From Enterobacter sp. BIGb0383 (GTDB taxonomy: Bacteria > Pseudomonadota > Gammaproteobacteria > Enterobacterales > Enterobacteriaceae), in the NCBI RefSeq assembly GCF_003751845.1, contig NZ_RJKQ01000001.1, positions 1,488,001 through 1,552,000 on the forward strand: a stretch of 64,000 nucleotides of DNA, given 5' to 3'. The notes beneath the pieces were generated by a model. That model had not been told where the DNA came from. It saw only the letters and a program-made list of their open reading frames with translations, and searched no databases. Position numbers and translations under genes: made by a program. Positions 21,416-30,589 of this stretch are shown here, in pieces; the stretch's first letter is position 1, and each line of letters starts with the position of its first letter.

Positions 21416-22803
21416 GATTTCGCCCCGTTATTTTCCCGAGAGTCACCGCCGGTGGTTTTGGTTTTTACCATCAGATTCCAGGCCACCAGCAGCGCGAACA
21501 GCCCCACCATCAGCCCGGTAATCGCCATCGGCGAGAGATAGCGGGCCAGGTTGCCCAGCACGATACCGATCATGCCGAAGTCAGCATCGGAGAAGGTGGT
21601 GTTGGCGAAGCCAATCGCACCCAGCACCGGCAGCAGCAGGACCGGCAGGAAGGTGATCAGCAGCCCGTTGGCGAAAGCTCCCAGCATCGCGCCGCGACGC
21701 CCGCCGGTAGCGTTGCCGAAGACACCGGCGGTTGCGCCGGTAAAGAAGTGCGGAACCACGCCCGGGAGGATCAGCACCAGGCTCATCTGGCCCAGCAGGA
21801 ACAGACCGACCAGGCCGCCGAGGAAGCTGAACAGGAAGCCAATCAGCACCGCGTTAGGGGCATAGGGATAGACCACCGGGCAGTCGAGCGCCGGGCGCGC
21901 ATTGGGGACCAGTTTTTCCGAGAAGCCGGTAAAGGCCGGGACGATTTCCGCCAGAATCAGACGCACGCCCTGCAGGATAATAAACACGCCTGCGGCGAAG
22001 GTAATGGCCATGATAATGGCGTAGACCAGGTAGTTCTGCCCGCCGCTAAAGGTGCTTTCCACATACTCACTGCCCGCGCTCACCGCCATGATCAGATAGA
22101 TAATCATCATGGTCAGGGAGATAGAGATGGAGCTGTCGCGCAGGAAGCTTAAGTTCTTCGGCAGGTTCATCTCTTCCGTTGAGCGCGACCCTTTCCCGCA
22201 GACGCTGCCAATCCAGCCGGCGAGCACGTAGCCGAGGGTGCCGAAGTGGCCAAAGGCGATATCGTCATTGCCGGTAATGCGCTTCATATAGCGCTGGGCC
22301 AGCGCCGGGAAGAAGGCCATCACCAGGCCGAGGATCAGCGAGCCGGTAAAGACCAGGCCTATGCCCTCAAAGCCCGCTACCGTCAGGATCACGCCAATCA
22401 TACAGGCCATATAGAAGGTGTGATGCCCGGTAAGGAAGATGTACTTCAGGCGCGTAAAGCGGGCCACAACGATGTTCGCCACCATCCCGAAGGCCATAAT
22501 CAGCGCCGTTGCCGCACCGTATTTTTCCAGCGCGATGGAAACGATAGCCTCGTTATTGGGAATAATGCCCTGGATACTAAAAGCGTGTTCAAACATGCCG
22601 CCCAGCGGATTAAGCGAACCGACCAGCACGGTCGCGCCGCCGCCGAGAACAATAAAGCCCAGAATGGTTTTAACGGTTCCCTTAACGACATCAGAAAAAG
22701 ATTTCTTCTGCGCCACCAGGCCAATAAGTGCAATTAACCCGACCAGCACCGAAGGCACTTTTAATATATCGACGATAAAATTCAGCGTTTCGAGAATAAA
22801 CAT
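21412..22803 (-). CDS. PTS ascorbate-type IIC permease (UlaA/SgaT family)
   Basis: This is a 463-residue, very hydrophobic inner-membrane permease of the ascorbate PTS family, with about 11 membrane segments. The UlaA-like core TGHHTFYMACMIG (about 125) and the NAVLIGFLFSFLGGL segment support the family. It transports the sugar that is phosphorylated by the IIA/IIB proteins encoded just upstream. I chose the ATG at 22803, which has GAGGTG upstream; the GTG two codons earlier lies inside that Shine-Dalgarno. The substrate is unknown and may be an ascorbate-like or pentose/pentitol compound. Confidence 0.88.
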   Translation of the reverse strand: MFILETLNFIVDILKVPSVLVGLIALIGLVAQKKSFSDVVKGTVKTILGFIVLGGGATVLVGSLNPLGGMFEHAFSIQGIIPNNEAIVSIALEKYGAATALIMAFGMVANIVVARFTRLKYIFLTGHHTFYMACMIGVILTVAGFEGIGLVFTGSLILGLVMAFFPALAQRYMKRITGNDDIAFGHFGTLGYVLAGWIGSVCGKGSRSTEEMNLPKNLSFLRDSSISISLTMMIIYLIMAVSAGSEYVESTFSGGQNYLVYAIIMAITFAAGVFIILQGVRLILAEIVPAFTGFSEKLVPNARPALDCPVVYPYAPNAVLIGFLFSFLGGLVGLFLLGQMSLVLILPGVVPHFFTGATAGVFGNATGGRRGAMLGAFANGLLITFLPVLLLPVLGAIGFANTTFSDADFGMIGIVLGNLARYLSPMAITGLMVGLFALLVAWNLMVKTKTTGGDSRENNGAKS

Positions 22804-22826
22804 ATTCACCTCGCTTAATTGCGTGG

Positions 22827-23099
22827 TTAACGATTAGCAAAGAAAGCAACCAGCTTCGCTTCCAGCTCGTTAATATCAATAATGTTATTAATCACCACCA
22901 GCTGCGATTCCGGCACTCCGGCGCTGGCGGCAATATCCTTTGCCATCACGAAGAGGTCGGCCGCGCCCGGCGTGGCCGATGAGAGATCGGAGTGTTCGAC
23001 TTCCGCCTCAATATTCAGTTTTTTGAGAACCTTTTTAATATTCATCTCGACCATAAAACTGCTGCCCAGTCCTGAGCCGCAGATCGCCATAATTTTCAT
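22827..23099 (-). CDS. PTS IIB component (ascorbate/galactitol type)
   Basis: This 90-residue cytosolic phosphocarrier has the phosphorylatable cysteine in the N-terminal loop ICGSGLGSSFMVE (C7 of the chosen start). Fold and loop match the UlaB/SgcB group. I chose the ATG at 23099 with AAGGTG six bases upstream; an in-frame GTG three codons earlier lies in that Shine-Dalgarno. It lies between IIA and IIC and relays phosphate from IIA to the incoming sugar. Confidence 0.88.
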   Translation of the reverse strand: MKIMAICGSGLGSSFMVEMNIKKVLKKLNIEAEVEHSDLSSATPGAADLFVMAKDIAASAGVPESQLVVINNIIDINELEAKLVAFFANR

Positions 23100-23181
23100 T
23101 GTGGTCACCTTTATTTTAGGTAGAAGAAGACAGCATCACGCAGCGGTCATCGCCGCGGAATGTATTAACAACGCGTAAAAA

Positions 23182-23625
23182 TCAGAACCGCTGAATAATT
23201 TCTTTTATTTCCTGAACGGTGGTGGCCTGGTGTAATTCCGCCATATCGTTTTCGCTGACAAATAATTTCGCCAGGGCGGCGATGGTATCGATATGCCCAT
23301 GCTTATCCGGCGCCGCCAGCATAATAATCACGTCGACCGGATCGCCCTCCTCGCTGCCAAACGCCACGCCGTCGCGCAGCTTTAGCAGCGACAGCCCGAT
23401 CCCTTTCGCCCCGTCTTCCGGGCGCGCATGCGGCATCGCCAGGCCGGGGGCCAGGACGTAGTACGGGCCGAGCTGCTGGTGCTGGCGCACAATCGCCGTC
23501 ACGTATTCCGGGGTAATCACGCCGGCCTCCAGCAGCGGTACAGCGCAGAGGTCCAGCGCCTGCTGCCAGTTTTCCACCGATTCCCTGCACTGAATGGTTG
23601 CATCATATATCCATCGTTCAAGCAC
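23182..23625 (-). CDS. PTS IIA component (mannitol/fructose-fold, ascorbate type)
   Basis: This 147-residue cytosolic phosphocarrier has its active histidine at H66 in GLAMPHARPEDG, as in UlaC and PtsN-like EIIA domains. It starts at a GTG (23625) with GAGGG upstream. It is the first gene of the IIA-IIB-IIC-transketolase operon, downstream of the CRP-like site and the paired palindromic operators at 23687-23750. Confidence 0.88.
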   Translation of the reverse strand: MLERWIYDATIQCRESVENWQQALDLCAVPLLEAGVITPEYVTAIVRQHQQLGPYYVLAPGLAMPHARPEDGAKGIGLSLLKLRDGVAFGSEEGDPVDVIIMLAAPDKHGHIDTIAALAKLFVSENDMAELHQATTVQEIKEIIQRF

Positions 23626-23686
23626 GATCTTGCCCTCGATTCAGGTAAAAACTGAGCAAACTTTATGCGGTGAATAAATTGTTATC

Positions 23687-23702
23687 CGTGATAACACTCA
23701 CA
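23687..23702 (-). promoter_or_regulatory. CRP-like site in front of the PTS/transketolase operon
   Basis: CGTGATAACACTCACA has the GTGA-N6-TCAC core of a cAMP-CRP site. A CATAAA -10-like element at 23662-23667 would put its centre near -41 (class II activation). This is inference from sequence and spacing. Confidence 0.55.
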
Positions 23703-23704
23703 AA

Positions 23705-23716
23705 GATAGCGCTATC
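23705..23716. promoter_or_regulatory. LacI-family operator, copy 1
   Basis: The perfect palindrome GATAGCGCTATC has the central CG typical of LacI-family operators. It lies immediately upstream of the CRP-like site, between the divergent PTS operon and the LacI-family gene. An identical 12-mer is centred 34 bp away. Confidence 0.7.
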
Positions 23717-23738
23717 AATGAGGAGGATTCGAAATTGT

Positions 23739-23750
23739 GATAGCGCTATC
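23739..23750. promoter_or_regulatory. LacI-family operator, copy 2
   Basis: This is the second perfect GATAGCGCTATC, inside a longer imperfect dyad (23732-23755). It is probably bound by the regulator encoded at 23874-24893; the two copies could support cooperative binding. Confidence 0.7.
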
Positions 23751-23873
23751 AATTTCAATGTAACGGCGGAATTCACATCAAAACCAGGGAGTTCAGGCGT
23801 ATACTCCCCTTATCATTGAACAATCAACCATCAAATAAACACCCGGGATCATCGCGTTCACTCAGGAATCAGC

Positions 23874-24893
23874 ATGTCAGTCACCCGAAAACGCCGTAAC
23901 ACAGGAAAAGTTACTATCGCCGATGTCGCGCAGCTGGCAGGCGTCGGCACCATGACCGTCTCGCGCGCGCTGCGCACGCCCGAACAGGTTTCCGATAAGC
24001 TGCGCGAAAAAATCGAAGCGGCGGTTAGCGAGCTGGGCTATATGCCCAATCTGGCCGCCAGCGCGCTGGCTTCCGGCTCCTCGCACACCATTGCGATGGT
24101 GGTACCGAGCCTGATGGAGTCCGGCTGCTCTGAGATGTTTGCCGGGCTACAGCAGGTACTGCAGCCTGCGGGCTATCAGATTATGCTGGCCGAGTCCCAG
24201 CACAGACTGGAGCAGGAAGAGAAGCTACTGGAAACGTTGCTGGCTTCTAATCTGGCGGCGGCCATTCTGCTGAGCGTGGAGCACAGCGATACGGTGCGAA
24301 ACTGGCTGAAAAACGCCAATATTCCGGTGCTGGAAATCGGCGCGGCGCAGGCCGATCCGCTGGATATGAATATCGGGATTGATAACGTCGCCGCCATGTT
24401 TGAGCTGACGGAAATGCTGATTAAGCGTGGCTATCAGAATATCGGTCTGCTGTGCGCCAGGCAGGAGCAGTGGATTTTCCAGCAGCATCTGCAGGGCTGG
24501 TACAAGGCGATGCTGCGCCATCATCTGTCGCCGAACCGGGTGATTAACGCCGCCGCACCGCCCACCTTCTCCACCGGCACCGCCCAGCTTCCTGAGTTTT
24601 TACTGGCGTGGCCGGAGCTGGATGCGCTGGTCTGCGTGTCGGATGAGCTGGCCTGCGGCGCGCTGTACGAGTGTCATCGTCGACGTATCAAAGTGCCGGA
24701 CGACTTAGCCATTGTCGGCTTTGGCGACAGCGACGTCAGCCGCGTGTGTCAACCGCCGTTGACCACCATGGCGGTACCGCACCGGAAAATCGGGATAGAA
24801 GCGGGACGCGCCCTGCTGGCACGTCTGAATGAAGGGAGCTGGAGCGACAAAGCGCCGATTGTTTCGACGCTTTGTTTACGGGACAGCTGCTAG
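23874..24893 (+). CDS. LacI-family transcriptional regulator of the PTS/transketolase cluster
   Basis: This 339-residue GntR/LacI-type repressor has a helix-turn-helix at about residues 13-60 (TIADVAQLAGVGTMTVSRAL), a hinge helix (YMPNLAASALASGSS) and a periplasmic-binding-protein-like sensor domain to the end. It is transcribed divergently from the PTS operon, with two identical palindromic operators in between, so it most likely controls that operon and itself. The effector is unknown, presumably the phosphorylated sugar or a derivative. It ends 9 bp before the convergent yfcD stop. Confidence 0.9.
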   Translation: MSVTRKRRNTGKVTIADVAQLAGVGTMTVSRALRTPEQVSDKLREKIEAAVSELGYMPNLAASALASGSSHTIAMVVPSLMESGCSEMFAGLQQVLQPAGYQIMLAESQHRLEQEEKLLETLLASNLAAAILLSVEHSDTVRNWLKNANIPVLEIGAAQADPLDMNIGIDNVAAMFELTEMLIKRGYQNIGLLCARQEQWIFQQHLQGWYKAMLRHHLSPNRVINAAAPPTFSTGTAQLPEFLLAWPELDALVCVSDELACGALYECHRRRIKVPDDLAIVGFGDSDVSRVCQPPLTTMAVPHRKIGIEAGRALLARLNEGSWSDKAPIVSTLCLRDSC

Positions 24894-24902
24894 CAGAGGG
24901 GC

Positions 24903-25460
24903 TTATTCCGCCTCTTCTGCCTTTGTTTTCGCCTGAGCCGTTTCCTGGCTGGCATTGCGGCTCATCCACAGGGCCAGCGCTTTCAGGGAGTCAGGGGTAA
25001 ATTCGTCGCAGCGGGCGGTGACCTCTTCCGGCGTCATCCAGCTGACTTCGCTGACCTCTTCTTCCTGCAACGCGAAAGGACCGTGCGACACGCAGCTGAA
25101 CAGCCCGCCCCAGACGCGGCAGTTGCTGTCTTCGAAATAGAACTGGCCGTGATCGGCAAACGGAACGCCGGCAATACCCAGCTCTTCTTCTGCTTCACGG
25201 CGCGCGGACTCGAGCATCTGCTCTTCTGCCTGCACCACGCCACCGGCGGTGGCATCCAGCATGCCCGGCATAAAATCTTTGGTCTCGGTGCGTCGCTGCA
25301 CCAGAATTTTGCCCATACCATCACTGACAACAATGTAGGTAGCACGATGACGCAGGCACTGAGCGCGCATCTGGGCGCGGCTGGCCTGGCCAATGACCTC
25401 ATTGTCTTCGTTTACGATATCGACCCATTCTGTGCCTGCCAAATCACTCTGATCCACCAT
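24903..25460 (-). CDS. yfcD: Nudix hydrolase YfcD
   Basis: This 185-residue Nudix-family hydrolase is close to E. coli YfcD, an IPP-isomerase-like Nudix protein of uncertain substrate. The Nudix box reads [23 protein letters not shown] (G-x5-E-x7-R-E-x2-E-E pattern, about residues 75-97). The C-terminal tail is longer and more charged ([10 protein letters not shown]) than in E. coli. It lies upstream of yfcE on the same strand. Confidence 0.94.
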   Translation of the reverse strand: MVDQSDLAGTEWVDIVNEDNEVIGQASRAQMRAQCLRHRATYIVVSDGMGKILVQRRTETKDFMPGMLDATAGGVVQAEEQMLESARREAEEELGIAGVPFADHGQFYFEDSNCRVWGGLFSCVSHGPFALQEEEVSEVSWMTPEEVTARCDEFTPDSLKALALWMSRNASQETAQAKTKAEEAE

Positions 25461-25514
25461 CAGGAAACCTTCTGTTGAGCGCGCTCTTACGGCGCATTTT
25501 TGATTGATGCTAAC

Positions 25515-26066
25515 TTACGGATTTATCGACACCTGTGCAATAACCTGCCGATCGTCCAGTGTAATAACGCGCAGGAAATCCTCTTCCAGCATGCCGTAGC
25601 TTGCCGGGAACCCGCCTTTCGGGATACTGACCGATCCCGGATTAAAATGATAAATGCCTTCGCGCAGTTCCGCGACCGGGAGATGGGTGTGACCATAAAC
25701 CAGTACGTCGCCGGAGGACAGCGGCGGCAGATTATCCGCGCCGAACAGATGACCGTGGGTCAGAAACAGGCGCTGGCGTTCGGTCAGCACCTGCTGCCAG
25801 GGCGCGGTGATCGGGAAGTGCAGTAGCATCTGGTCGACTTCGCTGTCGCAGTTGCCGCGTACGGCGATAATCCTGTCCGCCACCGTATTCAGGCGCTCAG
25901 CGACCTGCGCAGGCGCATAGCCTTCCGGCAGCGCATTGCGCGGCCCGTGGTTAAGGACATCGCCCAGAATCACCAGCCAGGACGCGCCGCTCTCGCCAAA
26001 CAGCGTCAGAACACGCTCGGTGGCAGGCAGCGAGCCGTGGATATCCGATGCAAACATCAGCTTCAT
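25515..26066 (-). CDS. yfcE: Phosphodiesterase YfcE
   Basis: This calcineurin-like metallophosphoesterase is known from E. coli YfcE to hydrolyse phosphodiesters with manganese. All family motifs are visible in order: SDIHG (residues 7-11), GDVLNHG (about 37), GNCDS (about 74), THGHLFG (about 106) and GHTHLP (about 127). The ATG at 26066 has AAGGAG six bases upstream; a GTG one codon earlier would give the 184-residue form annotated in E. coli. Confidence 0.94.
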   Translation of the reverse strand: MKLMFASDIHGSLPATERVLTLFGESGASWLVILGDVLNHGPRNALPEGYAPAQVAERLNTVADRIIAVRGNCDSEVDQMLLHFPITAPWQQVLTERQRLFLTHGHLFGADNLPPLSSGDVLVYGHTHLPVAELREGIYHFNPGSVSIPKGGFPASYGMLEEDFLRVITLDDRQVIAQVSINP

Positions 26067-26117
26067 CACGTACTCCTTTAAGTGAGGCGCTTATGATAGC
26101 GGATTCAGCCGGTGCGA

Positions 26118-26780
<663 letters not shown>

Positions 26781-26901
26781 TTAGCTAGTCCTCCAACATA
26801 TAACGCCCGTGATTCACTGTCACGCGATCGCCACTTGCGTCCGTCGGGAAACGCCTATACTGCTTCTGGTGACAAGCAAAACAACAATACCGGGAGTCAG
26901 G

Positions 26902-27531
26902 ATGATTGATCTCTACTATGCCCCTACGCCAAACGGTCACAAAATTACGCTGTTTCTCGAAGAAGCCGGGATCGAGTATCGGCTGATCCGCGTCGATATC
27001 AGCAAAGGCGATCAGTTTCGCCCGACCTTTCTGGCGATCTCACCGAACAATAAGATCCCGGCGATTGTCGATCTGAACCCTGACGATGGTGGTCCACCGC
27101 TGAGCCTGTTTGAATCGGGCGAGATCCTGCTTTATCTGGCGGAGAAAAGCGGCCTGCTGCTGAGCGGCGAACTGCGCGAGCGGCATATTACGTTGCAGTG
27201 GCTGTTCTGGCAGATGGGCGGCTTCGGCCCGATGCTCGGCCAGAACCATCATTTTAACCACTTTGCGCCGCAGAGCGTGCCCTACGCGATCGAACGCTAT
27301 CAGGTGGAGACTCAGCGTTTGTATAACGTGCTGAATAAGCGGCTGGAGAAATCGCCGTGGCTGGGCGGCGAGCACTACAGTATCGCCGATATTGCCACCT
27401 GGCCCTGGGTTAATGCGTACGAGCGCCAGCGGATCGACCTGGCGAGTTACCCGGCGGTGCAGAACTGGTTTGAGCGGATTCGTACGCGTCCGGCGACGGA
27501 GCGGGCGATGCGAAAAGCCGAGCAAAATTAA
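26902..27531 (+). CDS. yfcG: Disulfide-bond reductase / GST-like YfcG
   Basis: YfcG is a nu-class glutathione transferase with disulfide-bond reductase activity in E. coli. The 209-residue protein starts MIDLYYAPTPNGHKITLFLEE, with the catalytic T9-P-N-G region. It has ESGEILLYLAEK (GSH contact) and the C-terminal SIADIATWPWV motif. I chose the ATG at 26902, behind GGGAGTCAGG and matching the family N-terminus; the frame is open 31 codons upstream but without homology. It is about six residues shorter at the C-terminus than E. coli YfcG. Confidence 0.95.
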   Translation: MIDLYYAPTPNGHKITLFLEEAGIEYRLIRVDISKGDQFRPTFLAISPNNKIPAIVDLNPDDGGPPLSLFESGEILLYLAEKSGLLLSGELRERHITLQWLFWQMGGFGPMLGQNHHFNHFAPQSVPYAIERYQVETQRLYNVLNKRLEKSPWLGGEHYSIADIATWPWVNAYERQRIDLASYPAVQNWFERIRTRPATERAMRKAEQN

Positions 27532-27635
27532 CGCGATGCGCCCTGTAAGCCATCGTTAACAGGATGCGCCCTTTGGGCGCATCTCCTTACCGCCTCGTGT
27601 ATGATAAAAAAAACATAACAACGAGGAAGCCCGCA

Positions 27636-27998
27636 ATGTCCCAGCCCGATGCCATTATCCGCATTAAAAACCTGCGCCTTCGCACCTTTATCGGTATCAA
27701 AGAGGAAGAGATCGCCAACCGTCAGGATGTGGTGATTAACGTTGCTATTCACTATCCGGCGGACAAAGCCCGCAGCAGCGCAGACATTAACGACGCGCTG
27801 AATTACCGCACCATCACCAAGAACATCATCCATCATATTGAAGAAAATCGTTTTTCACTGCTGGAAAAATTAACGCAGGATGTGCTCAATATCGCACGCG
27901 AACATCACTGGGTCACTTATGCTGAAGTGGAGATCGATAAACTTCACGCGCTGCGCTATGCCGACTCGGTGTCGATGATCATGAGCTGGCGGCGCTGA
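27636..27998 (+). CDS. folX: Dihydroneopterin triphosphate 2'-epimerase FolX
   Basis: FolX epimerises 7,8-dihydroneopterin triphosphate to the monapterin form and belongs to the FolB fold. The 120-residue length equals E. coli FolX. The pterin-anchoring glutamate region ([19 protein letters not shown]) is present. The ATG at 27636 follows ACGAGGAAGCCCGCA. It is 19 bp upstream of yfcH and likely cotranscribed with it. Confidence 0.95.
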   Translation: MSQPDAIIRIKNLRLRTFIGIKEEEIANRQDVVINVAIHYPADKARSSADINDALNYRTITKNIIHHIEENRFSLLEKLTQDVLNIAREHHWVTYAEVEIDKLHALRYADSVSMIMSWRR

Positions 27999-28017
27999 GC
28001 GCAACCCGGGAGGTTGC

Positions 28018-28914
28018 ATGAGAGTCCTGATTACCGGCGGTACCGGCCTGATTGGCCAGCATCTTATTCCGCGCCTGCTGGAGCTGCGGCATTCGGTTGT
28101 TGTGGTCACGCGTCATCCGCAGAAAGCGCGCGATCGTCTGGACTCCCGAATTGAGATCTGGAACGGTCTGGACGGGCAGCAGAACCTCGACGGTATTGAT
28201 GCGGTGATTAACCTGGCCGGGGAGCCTATCGCCGATAAGCGCTGGACGGAGCAGCAGAAGCAGCGGCTTTGCAACAGCCGGTGGGGTATCACCCGCAAAC
28301 TGGTGGCGTTGTTTGCCGCCAGCCAGACGCCGCCGTCGGTGCTGATTTCCGGTTCGGCAACGGGTTATTACGGCGATACGGGCGAGGTGGTGGTGACCGA
28401 AGAGGAGCCGCCGCATAACGAGTTTACCCACAAGCTGTGCGCTCAGTGGGAGCAGATCGCCTGCGAAGCCCAGTCGGATCGGACCCGCGTTTGCCTGATG
28501 CGGACCGGCGTGGTGCTGGCCCCGAAGGGCGGGATCCTCGGTAAAATGGCGCCGATTTTCCGGCTCGGTCTTGGCGGCCCCGTCGGCGACGGGCGTCAGT
28601 ATCTGGCGTGGATCCACGTTGACGATATGGTGAACGCGATTTTGTGGCTGCTGGATAACGACCTGCGCGGGCCGTTTAATATGGTGTCGCCTTACCCGGT
28701 GCGTAACGAGCAGTTCAGCCACGCGCTGGGCCATACTCTGCATCGCCCGGCCGTTCTGCGCGCGCCTGCGACCGCCGTTCGTTTGCTGATGGGCGAGTCC
28801 TCGGTGCTGGTGCTTGGCGGCCAGCGCGCCCTGCCGAAACGGCTGGAAGCCGCCGGGTTTGGCTTTCGCTGGTATGATTTAGAAGAGGCCCTGGAGGATG
28901 TGCTGGGCAAGTAG
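28018..28914 (+). CDS. yfcH: Epimerase family protein YfcH
   Basis: This 298-residue extended SDR-like nucleotide-sugar epimerase-type protein (TIGR01777 family) has the NAD(P)-binding GGTGLIG at residues 7-13, the [12 protein letters not shown] motif at about 110 and a DUF1731-type C-terminal segment from about 250. The substrate is unknown. Its place after folX is conserved. Confidence 0.93.
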   Translation: MRVLITGGTGLIGQHLIPRLLELRHSVVVVTRHPQKARDRLDSRIEIWNGLDGQQNLDGIDAVINLAGEPIADKRWTEQQKQRLCNSRWGITRKLVALFAASQTPPSVLISGSATGYYGDTGEVVVTEEEPPHNEFTHKLCAQWEQIACEAQSDRTRVCLMRTGVVLAPKGGILGKMAPIFRLGLGGPVGDGRQYLAWIHVDDMVNAILWLLDNDLRGPFNMVSPYPVRNEQFSHALGHTLHRPAVLRAPATAVRLLMGESSVLVLGGQRALPKRLEAAGFGFRWYDLEEALEDVLGK

Positions 28915-28999
28915 CCCACCTTTTCTGGCAGGGTACGAAGCGGTTTATTTCTTTTCCTTTCGGTGTCAGGCTTGAGGGCTTATACCGAAAGGAGTCCCG

Positions 29000-29515
29000 A
29001 TGCCCACAGATACAGCCCCCCGCTTTACCCTTACCCCTTTTCAGCCTTCGGACTGGTCGTTCTTTTTAGAACTGCGTCGCGATCCGGCGATTATGCAGTT
29101 TATGGCGGAAATTGCCTCCGAAGAACAAATCCGCATTTTGTTTGATGACCGGCTGGCGGACGCTAACGCTTTTATTATTCGTGATGCGCGCCAGCGGCCC
29201 GTGGGCGATATCGGGCTGCAGATTAGCACCGAGAACGCGGAGGAAGCCGACGTGGGATATTCGGTAGCGCCCGCCGCGCAGGGTCAGGGCGTCGCCTCTC
29301 AGGCATTGCGGGCGCTGTGCGAGGTGGCATTTAATCAGCGGGGTATTCTGGCGTTAAACGCCTGGGTGCTGGCGGAGAATCACGGCTCGGTCCGGGTGCT
29401 GGAAAAGCGTGGCTTTCGTAAAACGCAGGTGCTGGAGAAGGCGTATCTGCTGCGCGGTGAGTATCATGACGACTGGGTGTTTCGGCTGGAACGGCATAAC
29501 TGGATTGACGTGTAG
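29000..29515 (+). CDS. GNAT family N-acetyltransferase (RimJ/RimL-like)
   Basis: This 171-residue GNAT enzyme shows the acetyl-CoA-binding motif A QGQGVASQALRAL (about 93-105), followed by the ENHGSVRVLEKRGFRK signature of motif B (about 126-141). It resembles the RimJ/RimL ribosomal-protein acetyltransferase group, but the target cannot be told. A good AAAGGAGT ribosome-binding site precedes the ATG. No counterpart is next to yfcH in E. coli K-12. It marks the left edge of the accessory island, with the next gene convergent 6 bp away. Confidence 0.85.
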   Translation: MPTDTAPRFTLTPFQPSDWSFFLELRRDPAIMQFMAEIASEEQIRILFDDRLADANAFIIRDARQRPVGDIGLQISTENAEEADVGYSVAPAAQGQGVASQALRALCEVAFNQRGILALNAWVLAENHGSVRVLEKRGFRKTQVLEKAYLLRGEYHDDWVFRLERHNWIDV

Positions 29516-29521
29516 CGGAGG

Positions 29522-29893
29522 TTACTCGTTATCGCTGACCACGGTTACGCCACACTTGATGGCAAGTGTTTCATACATGTGCGTTTCCAGACCAGCAGTC
29601 CAAAGACAAGTGTCTCCGGCCTTTGCAACGCAGTTTTGATCCTGCCAGAAACGTTTAACGGCGATTGCGTTATTGCCTGGAGGCTTTTTTTTCGCAAGGT
29701 TCAGCATGGCAAGCACACGGTGGCGCGCCGCTCCGCGAATATCGGCCGTAATATCCAGATCGATAATCGCCGCACGTGGCGTTGCTGCATCATAGATAAC
29801 AGCCGCGCGAATGCCTGCCACGTCGAATTCATCAACAATCACAAAGCAGCGATCAATGGCTGACGGGCTATAAGACATTGGCAAAACGGTCAT
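29522..29893 (-). CDS. Hypothetical protein of the accessory island (123 aa)
   Basis: I do not recognise this protein. It is 123 residues with a hydrophobic/acidic alternating first half (DRCFVIVDEFDVAGIRAAVIYD, a beta-alpha-looking segment split by glycine) and a more basic second half with five cysteines, some in QNCVAKAGDTC spacing. I took the ATG at 29893 (MTVLPMSYSPS) because GGGAGA lies eight bases upstream; the frame is open much further back. The stop nearly touches the convergent GNAT gene. It may be cotranscribed with the 150-residue gene upstream, though two perfect hairpins lie between them. Confidence 0.65.
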   Translation of the reverse strand: MTVLPMSYSPSAIDRCFVIVDEFDVAGIRAAVIYDAATPRAAIIDLDITADIRGAARHRVLAMLNLAKKKPPGNNAIAVKRFWQDQNCVAKAGDTCLWTAGLETHMYETLAIKCGVTVVSDNE

Positions 29894-29931
29894 ATTAGAA
29901 TCTCCCATAGTGAATACCTGTGTGCGCTGAA

Positions 29932-29963
29932 TCCCTGCGTTGGCATTGTGCCCAACGCAGGGA
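29932..29963. repeat. Perfect 12-bp inverted repeat (hairpin)
   Basis: TCCCTGCGTTGG (29932-29943) pairs exactly with CCAACGCAGGGA (29952-29963) across an 8-nt loop. It lies in the leader of the 123-residue gene, 38 bp upstream of its ATG. No T-run follows, so it is not a classical terminator; it could be an mRNA processing or regulatory structure. Confidence 0.75.
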
Positions 29964-30012
29964 ACGCAGTCCGATCGTAAAGTCGCAAAAAGCGTCATCC
30001 CTGACAGCTCGG

Positions 30013-30034
30013 CTCGCGCCATCCATGGCGCGAG
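30013..30034. repeat. Perfect 10-bp inverted repeat
   Basis: CTCGCGCCAT (30013-30022) pairs with ATGGCGCGAG (30025-30034) over a 2-nt spacer. It lies between the 150- and 123-residue island genes. It could be a protein-binding dyad or a cruciform/hairpin. Confidence 0.65.
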
Positions 30035-30107
30035 ACGCTTTACTCTTCGGCCTGCGTTCCCTGCTCCCTGACATGGTCAGTCGCGTTAAGTCCAGGCATG
30101 GCCGCTC

Positions 30108-30560
30108 TTAGTGCAGACTCTCAAGGGTAATCGTCCCTTCCCCGGTTTTGAGCCAGCGCGGTGCTTTTACGGTATCGGCAAGGTAATCAACCAGCTCGCA
30201 GAGCAGCTCTGCAATAATCGTTTCTGTCTCCGCCGCAAGTGCACCGCCCATCACCAGCCCGGTCAGCACCTGGCAATAGCCCGCCAGGGATATAGCATCC
30301 GGCTCAAAGGCAGGAAGTCGAGCGGGAATATCTTCCACGGTCAGGCTCGCTTTTAAATAGTCGGGAATGGGATCGTTCAGCGTCGGCTGGAGCAGCGCGA
30401 GGCAGGCAGAGAGCCGGCCACACAGGGCCATTTTCTGCTGTGGGTCATCGCAGTTGGCCATGCCATGCGCAAAGCTTTCGCAGTGATCGGCCAGCTCGGT
30501 GAATTCGGTGGCGTGGGTAAAGGGAAGCGTGAATAAAGAGGATGTTTGAGTTCTGGACAT
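30108..30560 (-). CDS. Hypothetical protein of the accessory island (150 aa)
   Basis: I do not recognise this protein with certainty. It is 150 residues, acidic and probably all-helical, with cysteines spread through (HCESF, NCDD, LCGRLSACLAL, GYCQVL, LLCELVDYL). The ATG at 30560 is preceded by GGGAGATAACCTG. Small helical proteins like this are common in P4-type satellite and other integrative elements, which would fit the structured DNA just upstream (30590-30786); that link is inference. Confidence 0.65.
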   Translation of the reverse strand: MSRTQTSSLFTLPFTHATEFTELADHCESFAHGMANCDDPQQKMALCGRLSACLALLQPTLNDPIPDYLKASLTVEDIPARLPAFEPDAISLAGYCQVLTGLVMGGALAAETETIIAELLCELVDYLADTVKAPRWLKTGEGTITLESLH

Positions 30561-30589
30561 CAGGTTATCTCCCGTAACAGGTTATAACT

